This document shows, piece after piece, positions 1 through 7,900 of a DNA stretch of 38,859 bases; position 1 is the stretch's first letter; each line of letters opens with the position of its first letter. Made by a program: the position numbers and the translations under genes. The notes under the pieces were generated by a model. That model was not told the origin of the DNA. It was given only the letters and a program-made list of their open reading frames with translations, and ran no database searches. The stretch spans positions 1 to 38,859 of the forward strand of contig DLHY01000026.1 in assembly GCA_002483445.1 (NCBI GenBank). Direction: 5' to 3'. This DNA comes from Blastocatellia bacterium UBA7656. Its GTDB lineage: Bacteria; Acidobacteriota; Blastocatellia; UBA7656.

Positions 1-164
1 CATAGTCAGATACTTTCATTCAAACATAATGGGCGAAGGGGCAAAGCTTGGCGGCATCATATAAACCGCTTCCGGGTTTTGTCAAACATCGGTTGAGGAT
101 TGCCCTCTTTGCTCGCGGCTAGTAACATAGCCTTCGCTTTTCAATCTCTCAGGCGAGGTGAATT

Positions 165-998
165 ATGCTCAAGCGATCTTTCGGCGCAGTCGCTCTCGTG
201 ATGGCGTTTTCTTTTTCCGCCGCGGCTCAGACCGAGCCGGAAATCACAACGCCTCTCGGCGCGAAGTTCTACTCTCAGCCCGACGACAAAAACACCATAG
301 CCGAAGCTGAAAAGAAACTGGCCGCTGATCCGAAAAATATCGATCTTATAATCGCGCTCGGTCGCGCGCAGGCTCAGGTGTGGCGCTACCGCGATGCGAT
401 CAACACCTACACGCGCGGCATCGAGATCGATCCCCGAAACGCGATCTTCTATCGCCATCGCGGACATCGCTATATCTCCACCCGACAGTTCGACAAAGCT
501 GTCCTTGATCTCGAACGCGCCGCGAGTCTCAACGATAAGGATTATGACATCCTCTATCACCTCGGCCTCGTCTACTACCTCAAAGGAAAATTTGATAAAG
601 CCGCCGCCGCTTACGAAAGATGCCGCGCGGTCGCCCGCGATGACGATGGAGTGATAGCCGTCTCCGACTGGCTCTATATGACCTATCGGCGCATGAAAAA
701 AGAGAAGGAAGCCGCAGGCGTGCTTGAACGAATAACGCCCACGATGAAGGTCGTCGAGAACAAGTCCTATTTTGATCGCCTGCTTTTTTACAAGGGACTC
801 AAAATGGAATCCGATATCGTCACTGACAAGCTGACCGATCCCGATATTGCGACCATCGGCTACGGGATGGGCAACTGGCATCTCTACAACGGAAACCGTG
901 AACGAGCGAAAGGGTATTTTCAAAGAATCGTCGGGGGCAAATACTGGCCCGCTTTCGGATTCATCGCCGCTGAAACTGAACTTGCGCGAATGCGCTGA
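165..998 (+). CDS. Secreted TPR-repeat protein
   Basis: A 277-residue protein beginning with a signal peptide (positively charged MLKR, hydrophobic stretch, cleavage near AAAQ at about residue 22). Residues of about 50-170 form consecutive tetratricopeptide repeats, recognisable by phrases such as RYRDAINTYTRGIEIDP and GKFDKAAAAYERC. TPR arrays bind other proteins, so a periplasmic or surface scaffold role is likely, but no specific partner can be read from the sequence. The start has a good ribosome site (GGCGAGG about 7 bases upstream). The stop is 17 bases before the next gene on the same strand, a lipoprotein, so the two probably form an operon. The last 80 residues do not show clear TPRs. 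Confidence 0.85.
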   Translation: MLKRSFGAVALVMAFSFSAAAQTEPEITTPLGAKFYSQPDDKNTIAEAEKKLAADPKNIDLIIALGRAQAQVWRYRDAINTYTRGIEIDPRNAIFYRHRGHRYISTRQFDKAVLDLERAASLNDKDYDILYHLGLVYYLKGKFDKAAAAYERCRAVARDDDGVIAVSDWLYMTYRRMKKEKEAAGVLERITPTMKVVENKSYFDRLLFYKGLKMESDIVTDKLTDPDIATIGYGMGNWHLYNGNRERAKGYFQRIVGGKYWPAFGFIAAETELARMR

Positions 999-1015
999 CG
1001 GAAGGGAGTTCCATT

Positions 1016-1597
1016 ATGAAATCATCTCTGCGAGCCTTGCTGGTTTTCTCAATTTTTTTGACGGCCTGCGAAGGCCCGCCTCCGAAAATAATTTCCTCCG
1101 AAACGCCGCAATCATCCGTGCCGCAATCATCGGGCGGTTTGAAGTATCGCGCGCCCGAAGGATGGGCCGCAGAGCAGCCGACATCGAGTATGCGCGCGGC
1201 GCAATTTCGACTGCCTCGCGCCGAAGGCGACGGGGAAGACGCTTCGCTCGTCGTGTTTTACTTTCAGGGAGGAGGAGGATCGGTTCAGGACAACCTCGAC
1301 CGATGGGCGAGCCAGATGCAACAATCAGACGGTTCTTCTTCGAAAGACAAATCGAAGACCTCGACGCTCAAGGTCAACGGGATGAATGTGACGCTGATGG
1401 ATGTGTCAGGCACTTACACTGCCGAGATGACGCCCGGCGCGGGAGACCGTCAGAACAAGTCCGGCTACCGAATGCGCGCGGCGGTCATCGAGACTCCGCG
1501 CGGCCCCTATTTCGTCAAGCTCACAGGCCCGGAAAAAACCATCACTCGATGGGATCAGTCTTTCGATGCGTTTATAAATTCCTTCGAATTCAAGTGA
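1016..1597 (+). CDS. Putative outer-membrane or periplasmic lipoprotein
   Basis: A 193-residue protein with a type II signal peptide: a charged start, a hydrophobic core and the lipobox LTAC with the acylated Cys at residue 18. The mature part contains GLKYRAPEGW at about residue 41, typical of bacterial proteins of unknown function that wrap a beta-sheet domain, and ends in TRWDQSFDAFINSFEFK, which resembles the end of PsbP/DUF1795-like folds. The start is backed by AAGGGAG 8 bases upstream. It follows the TPR protein closely, so both may act at the same envelope site. Specific function unknown. Confidence 0.8.
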   Translation: MKSSLRALLVFSIFLTACEGPPPKIISSETPQSSVPQSSGGLKYRAPEGWAAEQPTSSMRAAQFRLPRAEGDGEDASLVVFYFQGGGGSVQDNLDRWASQMQQSDGSSSKDKSKTSTLKVNGMNVTLMDVSGTYTAEMTPGAGDRQNKSGYRMRAAVIETPRGPYFVKLTGPEKTITRWDQSFDAFINSFEFK

Positions 1598-1626
1598 TGC
1601 GCCATCGCGCATCGCTTCTGAAAAAC

Positions 1627-2184
1627 TCACGTCGATTGCGCAGCCTCTCTGCGCGAATGAGCGAACACGCGCTCGATCATCGGCTCGAAGTGCGCGAGCG
1701 GAAGCGTGTCATACAAGGGGTCGAATGAAGTCTGATCCCATTCGTCGGTGAATCGGACAGCAGCGGCGTACCACGATTCGTTTTCGTACTGTCGTCGCGC
1801 TTCGGGGTCTTTGCCCATCAGGGCGTAATAATGCCGCCCCTGAAAATCCTGATGCGAGCTAACTATCTCGTAAGTATCAGACGAGACGTAAGGCTTGAGA
1901 ACTTCCGCAGCTATCGCCGGGTGATTCTCCACTGAGATGACTTTGCCTATGTCGTGACAAAGCGCGGCCACGATCATTTCTTCCGATGCGCCGTCGCGTT
2001 CGGCTCTGGTCGCGGTCTGAAGGGCGTGCGTGAGTTGATCGACGGCGAATCCATCGACCTGTTCTTCAAGTTGAAGGAGGAGCGATTTGATTATCTGAGG
2101 CATACGCGATTGTCGCCTGCCCACTTCTTCGCCTATAACGATCCACTCTTCTGCTCGTCCCTCGTCCATTCGTGTAAATGACAT
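1627..2184 (-). CDS. HD-domain metal-dependent enzyme, PhnZ-like
   Basis: The 185-residue product carries a full HD-type metal site: H53 in LTHALQTA, the HD pair at 77-78 in CHDIGK, H88, H111 in SSHQDF and D147 in FTDEWD. This pattern and the size match the small HD family that includes the diiron oxygenase PhnZ, as well as unassigned phosphohydrolases; the substrate cannot be read from sequence. A longer frame reaches 2262, but the ATG at 2184 has GAGAGGGAAG directly upstream and begins the conserved part, so it is preferred. It converges with the lipoprotein gene (29 bases between stops). Confidence is good for the fold and low for the reaction. Confidence 0.8.
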   Translation of the reverse strand: MSFTRMDEGRAEEWIVIGEEVGRRQSRMPQIIKSLLLQLEEQVDGFAVDQLTHALQTATRAERDGASEEMIVAALCHDIGKVISVENHPAIAAEVLKPYVSSDTYEIVSSHQDFQGRHYYALMGKDPEARRQYENESWYAAAVRFTDEWDQTSFDPLYDTLPLAHFEPMIERVFAHSRREAAQST

Positions 2185-2317
2185 CTTCCCTCTCGCGTTT
2201 TGGTTTTGTCGGATGATCGAGGAATTTAGCTTGAGAAGAGCGCGAGCGCAAGCCGGAACCATGCCTGGAGATGGGAAGACCTACTAAATGCGATGCCTCT
2301 TTCTTTGTCGGGTTTAG

Positions 2318-2821
2318 TCATTCTAGCCCTTTACGTGGTCGCTTCATAATTTGAACGACTACTCCATAATGACTACTCTCTACCGCCTCTAAGGTTTGAT
2401 GCTGAATATCCCACCAGTCTCCCAATTTGCTAGTCCAAATCCCATTACTTAATTGACGTGCCATATGACGAGTTTCCTTAGTCGTTTGATCTTCGTATAT
2501 AGCCACTTTCTCAAAACCATCTTCGTATTCTGGGCCGCTACAAGTTTCATATCCAAATAGTTGAAATGCCCTTATAAAATTCTCTACGGAATCCACAAAC
2601 GGCATGCACTCAGGCCAATAATAATCCCTAGCAGAGTAACGAGGATCAGCGGGCCACCAGGGTTTCTTACAGCCCATGTTGCCTGCGTATGCAATACAAT
2701 TATATTCGTCAGTGCATTCACTCCATATCTCATAATTATCAAGTGTCAGATTTGGAAAGAAACGTTCGAGTAATTGATGAATGGCATGTTTTTCTGATTG
2801 AGATAATAGCAGTGGGGGCAT
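2318..2821 (-). CDS. DUF7689-like protein, cassette gene 3
   Basis: A 167-residue protein without signal peptide or membrane segment. It carries the pattern YNCIAYAGN (39-47), WWP, YYWPE, GYETC, GFEKVAIY and RQLSNGIWTSKLG. I recall this pattern from a widespread family of unknown function (named DUF7689 if memory serves). The invariant Asn-Cys, later His/Trp residues and rigid spacing suggest an enzyme fold, perhaps a papain-like hydrolase, but that is speculation. Its ATG abuts the TAA of the upstream gene, so the two are translationally coupled. Like its two neighbours it is visibly AT-richer than the rest of the window, which suggests acquisition by transfer. Confidence 0.75.
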   Translation of the reverse strand: MPPLLLSQSEKHAIHQLLERFFPNLTLDNYEIWSECTDEYNCIAYAGNMGCKKPWWPADPRYSARDYYWPECMPFVDSVENFIRAFQLFGYETCSGPEYEDGFEKVAIYEDQTTKETRHMARQLSNGIWTSKLGDWWDIQHQTLEAVESSHYGVVVQIMKRPRKGLE

Positions 2822-3382
2822 TTACACCTCATAGCCATTGTTTTTACCCCATCTCAGCCACGCTTCAGCCATTGTTCTTACGCTTTCAGCATCTTCTGGC
2901 GCAACAGGGTCTTGTCTAGTTATAGCTCGCAAAGCCAAAAACCAATTACCAGAAAGCTTCTTAACTTCTCCAAGTAAGAAAGGAATAACAGACTTTCCCA
3001 TACCGATGATTTCTAAGTACGCTGGATGCAAAAACTTCGCGCTGGGCGATGAATGAAAACCTGTTTCCATACGCCATTGTTGAGCCAGCGAAACGAACTG
3101 TTCTTCTATCACACGGCTTGCTTCTTTTGCTTGCCGCTCCACTTCCTCTTGCGCCTCCTGAAGACGCATTGCATGTTCACCCAGTCTTCGGGCCTGAGCT
3201 TTAAGAGCGGCAATTTCTGCGAGTCGTCTAGCGCTCAACTCCGCTAGTCGGCGCGTGTACTCTTGAATTTCTTTCTCTCTTTCTCGTTCTACTTTTTCTG
3301 GCTTTTCAAGCTCATCCAGCCATGCCTCTTTGGCCGTAAGTATGCCCTCTGGGGATTTTGTTAACTTATATCTTGCTGACAT
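2822..3382 (-). CDS. Coiled-coil protein with conserved C-terminal domain, cassette gene 2
   Basis: A 186-residue protein in two parts. Residues of about 25-100 are highly charged and heptad-like (Glu, Arg, Ala and Leu), a long coiled coil. Residues of about 105-186 form a compact domain with WRMETGFHSS, HPAYLEIIGMG, WFLALRAIT and AWLRWGKNNGY. I recall this C-terminal pattern as a family often found beside DUF7689-like genes, which is the arrangement here. It is likely a partner or adaptor of the downstream product, to which it is joined stop-to-start. AT-rich codon use matches its two neighbours. Function unknown. Confidence 0.75.
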   Translation of the reverse strand: MSARYKLTKSPEGILTAKEAWLDELEKPEKVEREREKEIQEYTRRLAELSARRLAEIAALKAQARRLGEHAMRLQEAQEEVERQAKEASRVIEEQFVSLAQQWRMETGFHSSPSAKFLHPAYLEIIGMGKSVIPFLLGEVKKLSGNWFLALRAITRQDPVAPEDAESVRTMAEAWLRWGKNNGYEV

Positions 3383-3390
3383 AATTTACA

Positions 3391-4065
3391 TCACCCTATC
3401 TCTATAGGAGTCATGTTTGCCAAAGAGGCAAGCGAATTAAGTGTTTCAGTCTTTTTCTTAGCACGTTCTAACGTATCGATCAACTGCTGAATATCCTTTG
3501 TATCCAATGCAACAACAAACTCTCGCTGCTCTTGATCCTTGAAATAACTGATCTTTAGCATGTGTACGATCACTGCCGATTGTGGTGGCTGGTCTATGTT
3601 TTCTCCGAACACCGGTCTAATATCGCTTAAAATGCGAGCTGTGCCATACGTGCGGGCATTTTCTCTAAGTATGTCGTTAGATTTAACAATTAATTTCGCC
3701 CTATCTATGCCGAGGAGATCGTTTAGGCGCTCCTTAAACCGACCAATAAATTCCTCTGACCGCTCTGATTCATCCTCATTCTGTTCTCTTAGAGATTCGG
3801 CAATCTCATTAATAATAGATGAGAGCGGTATACTAGAACCCTGTTGACTTATATAAAGAGGAAACAATGCGTCTTTAACTAAGCTAAGTTTGTCTGAAGG
3901 GATAGTAGAAAGCTGAAAGCTCGAATCGTCAAATATACGATCCTGCGGTATCCTTAGTGGAATGTTTTCAAGTGCAGAATGAAGTTCTTTATATTGTTCC
4001 TCTGTGAGTTCCGCAATATACGCTAGTCCCGCTTTGATTGGTGTTGGAATATTTAATCTTGCCAT
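3391..4065 (-). CDS. Unknown protein, first gene of AT-rich cassette
   Basis: A 224-residue soluble protein that I do not assign to a named family. Its middle (about 80-115) is rich in Glu and Ser. The C-terminal third contains HMLKISYFKDQEQREFVVALDTKD followed by a helical QQLIDTLERAKKKTETLNSLA; this pattern recurs in uncharacterised proteins of accessory regions. There is no signal peptide. It heads a three-gene minus-strand operon (8 bases to the next gene) with a promoter and palindrome at 4135-4161. Its leader contains a tRNA T-arm-like hairpin at 4085-4099. Start ATG at 4065 is preceded by TTGAGGTTAGTAA. Confidence 0.65.
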   Translation of the reverse strand: MARLNIPTPIKAGLAYIAELTEEQYKELHSALENIPLRIPQDRIFDDSSFQLSTIPSDKLSLVKDALFPLYISQQGSSIPLSSIINEIAESLREQNEDESERSEEFIGRFKERLNDLLGIDRAKLIVKSNDILRENARTYGTARILSDIRPVFGENIDQPPQSAVIVHMLKISYFKDQEQREFVVALDTKDIQQLIDTLERAKKKTETLNSLASLANMTPIEIG

Positions 4066-4084
4066 TTACTAACCTCAAGAGGGT

Positions 4085-4099
4085 GGGGAATTGAACCCC
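4085..4099 (-). other. tRNA T-arm-like hairpin in cassette leader
   Basis: Read on the minus strand this is GGGG, a seven-base loop TTCAATT, then CCCC, which fits the TTCRANY consensus of a tRNA or tmRNA T-loop closed by four G-C pairs. No matching acceptor, D-arm or anticodon arm is visible upstream and no CCA follows. It is therefore at most a fragment, perhaps left by integration into a tRNA or tmRNA gene, or a chance hairpin in the leader of the cassette. Confidence 0.35.
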
Positions 4100-4134
4100 T
4101 GCTAATCCTGCGCGCGCAGTATATCATAAGCGTC

Positions 4135-4161
4135 ATTATAACAACTGTAAATTATTTACAG
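4135..4161 (-). promoter_or_regulatory. Cassette promoter -10 with palindromic operator
   Basis: On the minus strand a perfect TATAAT lies at 4135-4140. Immediately upstream, 4145-4161 is a perfect palindrome, CTGTAAAT, one base, ATTTACAG, which would cover the spacer between -10 and -35. A repressor bound here would block transcription of the three-gene cassette. The half-sites resemble a LexA box (CTGT...ACAG), but the gap is nine bases instead of eight. No good -35 hexamer is visible. Confidence 0.5.
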
Positions 4162-4171
4162 AAGGGTAATG

Positions 4172-4250
4172 CCTCAGTTATGGGAGGAAAATCGGGAGGC
4201 GCAGATTGAAACTAAAGCACTTGCTCACCTTTCGCCTCCCATAACTGAGG
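4172..4250. repeat. Perfect 16-bp inverted repeat, 47-base loop
   Basis: Arms CCTCAGTTATGGGAGG at 4172-4187 and its exact complement at 4235-4250. Inside, GGGAGGCG at 4194-4201 can also pair with CGCCTCCC at 4233-4240, so two hairpins compete for the same 3' arm. It lies just upstream of the cassette promoter. It could be a small structured RNA, a terminator-like fold or the end of a mobile element; no reverse transcriptase or transposase is nearby to choose between these. Confidence 0.6.
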
Positions 4251-4310
4251 GATTACACAGAAGGCCACCATCAAAATACTAACAGGACAATACCCTAAGC
4301 CGGGAAAAAT

Positions 4311-4352
4311 GGCAGAGACAGTCGGAAGTGGGGGCTTTCGCCGGTCTCTGCC
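4311..4352. repeat. 9-bp inverted repeat with inner hairpin
   Basis: GGCAGAGAC at 4311-4319 pairs perfectly with GTCTCTGCC at 4344-4352. The 24-base loop contains a smaller GGC/GCC hairpin. It lies between the cassette promoter region and the DUF1800/DUF1501 remnant. There is no T-run, so it is not an obvious intrinsic terminator. Confidence 0.4.
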
Positions 4353-4403
4353 TTCTGAGCATTACTATGCAGTCATGAGAGAGGGAGTGTAGGGGCTTAC
4401 GGC

Positions 4404-4784
4404 TCAACTGAGAAAGCCTATGTTTTCAAACCGCTGGCCGAGTATCATTTCGTGATCGACTCCGAGCCAGCCATCGAGGATCGTCCCGTAGTTGGCGCGA
4501 AAATCTACGTTGAACTTCAGATTCCCGACCTCATCTATGTCTATGGCTTCGAGCGAAGGCTGCTGGCCTTAGATGCCGCCCCGAACAGGATCGCCCATCA
4601 CGAACATCATCGAAGCCGCGCCGTGATCTGTTCCTCGCTATCCGTTCTCGAAAGGACGCCGCCCGAATTCCGACCACTGCATAATCAACATCTTGTCGGC
4701 CAGCGACAGGATTTCTTCACGCGAGCCGCCGAACCCCGCGCGGCGAAGCAGATGTGCAGCTTCATCGTAGCTCAGATTCTTCAT
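4404..4784 (-). pseudogene. DUF1800-DUF1501 deletion-fusion remnant
   Basis: Read from ATG 4784 on the minus strand, the first about 31 codons (MKNLSYDEAAHLLRRAGFGG and on) are the typical start of a DUF1800 protein. They run in frame into the C-terminus of a DUF1501 (sulfatase-like) protein: MQWSEFGRRPFENG, then a TAG, RGTDHGAASMMFVMGDP, a TAA, then PSLEAIDIDEVGNLKFNVDF and GWLGVDHEMILGQRFENIGF, ending at TGA 4404. DUF1800 and DUF1501 genes are commonly adjacent, so one large deletion joined the start of the first to the end of the second. Two later nonsense codons in the same frame confirm decay. A ribosome site GAGAGGT still precedes the ATG. The fusion frame is otherwise intact over 127 codons, so decay is probably recent. 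Confidence 0.85.
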
Positions 4785-4836
4785 AGCTTTTACCTCTCAG
4801 GCGAATTGATCGAGGTTATATCAAACGGGATATAAA

Positions 4837-4922
4837 AGGTCGGCTCCATGTCCTTAGCAATTCCCTCGCGGCGACTGCGGAGTCGCCTCCCGGACATTCC
4901 CGCCGTCGGTCGGAGCCGACCT
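4837..4922. repeat. Multi-stem palindromic intergenic element
   Basis: Three nested stems. The outer stem is AGGTCGGCTCC (4837-4847) with GGAGCCGACCT (4912-4922). Next is ATGTCC (4848-4853) with GGACAT (4892-4897). The inner hairpin is GGCGACT (4870-4876) with AGTCGCC (4881-4887). It stands between the pseudogene and the end of the TonB receptor gene. It could act as a transcription barrier or be a copy of a dispersed repeat. Confidence 0.55.
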
Positions 4923-4967
4923 CTTCTTCCCTGTTTACATGTCGCGCGAGCGAGGGATGATCTCGAA

Positions 4968-7900
4968 TCAAAAACTGTATCTGACTGAAAGCTGAACGTT
5001 GCGACCGGGCGCGGATGAAGAAACCTGCCCGAACTGAGATGCCTCCACTCTGAGTGAGAGCGGATTGAGGAGAAAGTGCGCGCGATTGAAGAAATTTCTT
5101 ATGTCCGCTCGAAAAACAAGTCGCTGACTTTCCGACAGATTGAATCTCTTGATTACGGAAAGCGAGGTGAGATTTATCCCCGGCCCGTCGAACAGATTGC
5201 GACTGAGCGTGCCTGCTCTCGCGTTCGATTCATCGATTATCTGCACGTTGACGACGCGAAAGGCGCGCGGGTCGAACAGAAAATGCCCTGTCCGGCTCGC
5301 GCCGTCGACGACTATGGTGCGCTCCTGTCGAGGATCGAGCCGGGTGAACCCGCTGACGATATCGGGCCTGCCAAGCCCGCTGGCGATTCTCCCCGTAAGG
5401 GTCGAATCGAAATTCTGACTTATATCGATTGGAAGCCCCGAGCGCATCTCGGTTATGCCGCTCAATTGCCAGCCTTTAGTCAGAGCGCCGAGAGCGCCGC
5501 CGAGTTTCGTATCAGGGAGGGCGTAAGTGTAGCTCATAACAAAATTGTGACGGCGGTCGAATGAAGACCTGGCCCATAGGAAGGGGTCTGTCTCGGCGCT
5601 CGATACGGGACCTGACCCGTCATCAAGCGATTTGCCATAGACATAAGACAGATCGAATTTCACGCCGATGCGGAATCTGCGCGTGGCTCTCAACTGAAAA
5701 GAATCGTAGCGCGCTCGACCTGTGCTTTCCTGCGAAGGGATTCTTGCGAACTGCTGATATATACGGCGCGACTGAACGTTGAAGAAACGCGCGCCCTCGG
5801 TGAGAAGGGCTACGTTTAGCTCGCGCTCGCGATTGAGCTTGAAGCTGCTGTTTCCGATGTAGGCCAACTCGATGAGCATCGACCACGGCAGTTCGCGCTG
5901 AAGTATGAAGTTATAATGAACCGCGTATGCGGTGCGGAACGAGGGATCGAACGGTTGAATGGTCGGGGTTCCGGTGAAGAGTCCTTTCCTCAAATCGATG
6001 GGCCAGGGATTCGGCCCCTTCCCGAACGGGTTTGCGAAAGCGCCTGACACCCCCCTTATCTGATCCGACGATAGACTCTGCGAGACGGAAAACGGTTGAG
6101 TGAGCGAAGCCTGAGAGAAGCTGAACCCGTAGGTCTGATCATAAAAAAGGCCGCTGCCCATGCGGAGCGCCGTTTTGCCTTCGCCAAAAATAGTGCGAAG
6201 CCAGCCTCGTTTGAATTGAGGCGACCACCCGATTCCTGCTCGCGGAGCGAAGTCGTTGAGGTCTGTAGGATATGCTCCGCGCGGCACTCGCCCCAAAACA
6301 GGGTCAGGGTCTCCGGCAAAAAGAATTCCGCGCGGAGCGTTTGGAAATCTCTCCGACTGAGCGCCGGGGCGAAAGACGCTTATCTGATCGAGTTTGTCGG
6401 TAAAGGGAGGCGAAAGCTCGTAGCGGAGTCCGAAGTTGATCGTGAGGTTCGGTTTCACTCGCCAGTCATCCATCGCGTAAAAGTAGTAAGCCCGCTGGCG
6501 CAGGTATCGCTCATTGCCGCTCGTCTGCAAGTAAGAGCCGGGTACGCCGAGCAGGAAATCTGCAATCGCATGGCGTGTGCCTATGGTCGAAAGGCCGAGG
6601 AAAGAAAACGATCCGTTGTTGCTTCCGTTGCGCGTATTCTGAAGATAGTAGCGAGTCTCGGCTCCGAATTTCAGCGCGTGGTCGCCGCTCGTGTGCGAGA
6701 GGTCGTCTTTGATCTGCAAAGTAGCCTTCTCGCTCGCCGCATCGCCTCCCGTCGAGATCCTCACTCCCGTGTTGGATATTGTCACCGAAGGCGCTCCCAG
6801 AGAATTCTTCGATTGAGGATGAACTCCGGTGAAGCCCAGTTCGCTCGGAGAGATGCCCGTCGCGCCCGGAGCTATCAGTCGGGCGGTTTCCTCCAACCTT
6901 GTCGCCGCAAACGTGAAATGATTGACTGTGCGCGGAGAGAAGAGGTGCGTTTCGCGAACTATGAGGTTGTGATTCGAAGCCTCAGAATCGATCCTCGATC
7001 CTACGGGCAGCGTCGCCGTGCCTGATTGAACGTCGGATCGAATGAAAAAATAAGTGAGGCTCAGATTGTCCGACCGCGTGATTTTCTTATCGCCGCGAAG
7101 GGTGGTCTGATCGTTCGCGAAATTGGTTGGGAGCATCTGGCGAAAGATATTTTCACCGTCATTAGCAGACGGGATGAACTTGTCAATATAAAGGCGGGCG
7201 ATGCGATCTATTCGCGGGTTGGGAATCCTATCGTTGGGGAAAGGCATATTCTTGTTTCTCGGGTCGAACGGCATAGGATCGACAGGACGAGGGAAGCTTT
7301 GGCTGAAATCTCCTATCCTCTCGCGCTCAGTCGGCACGAGAATCGATGAGAGAGTTTCGCGGCTGGCGCGAGCGCCTTCGTAATCTAAGAAGAAGAACGC
7401 GCCCGAAACCTTAGGCAGTTTCACCGGCCCGCCCAACTGTCCGCCGAAGGTACTCACTCGGTCGCGCGGCTTTTCCTGGTCGAAAAACCCGCGGGCGTTG
7501 AACGCCTCGTTTATAAGAAAGTACCTGAGATTGCCTGTGACCTGAGTGGTTCCTGACTTCGCTACCGCGTTGACTATCCCTCCCGAACTCCGGCCCAGGT
7601 CGGCCTGATAGCTGCTCGTCACTATGGTGAATTCCTGAAGCGCGTCCGGGTTCGGGAAAGGCGAGGCTGAGCTGCTGAATTCGTGATCGTTGTTGTCTCC
7701 GCCTTCGAGGTTGAAGGCGACCGATGATGGGCGCGAGCCGTTTATGCTCATCTGATTGCCGCGACGGTTGGAATCGGCCTGGGCCGAACCGGCAGCCGAA
7801 GAGGGGGAGACTCCGGGGATGAGAAACGAAAGCACGCCGAGCGTGTTTCGACCAAGTGTGGTCGTCAGCACGGGCAGGCTTATGACCTGCTCGTTGGTTA

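Noticed and set aside
4145..4161. LexA (SOS) box
   Set aside because: CTGT and ACAG are separated by nine bases while the gamma-proteobacterial box has eight, and Acidobacteriota LexA sites may differ; kept only as an operator-like palindrome.
4172..4250. Retron non-coding RNA
   Set aside because: A long stem with competing hairpins is suggestive, but there is no reverse transcriptase gene nearby.
4404..4784. Stops in the DUF1501 remnant as recoded codons
   Set aside because: They are TAG and TAA, not TGA, and most of both proteins is missing.
4452..4835. Plus-strand 127-codon open frame
   Set aside because: It is antisense to the DUF1800-DUF1501 remnant, which carries clear family motifs on the other strand.
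6096..7025. 309-codon plus-strand frame inside the TonB receptor gene
   Set aside because: It is antisense to a conserved barrel region, with Arg/Ser-rich shadow composition and no motif.
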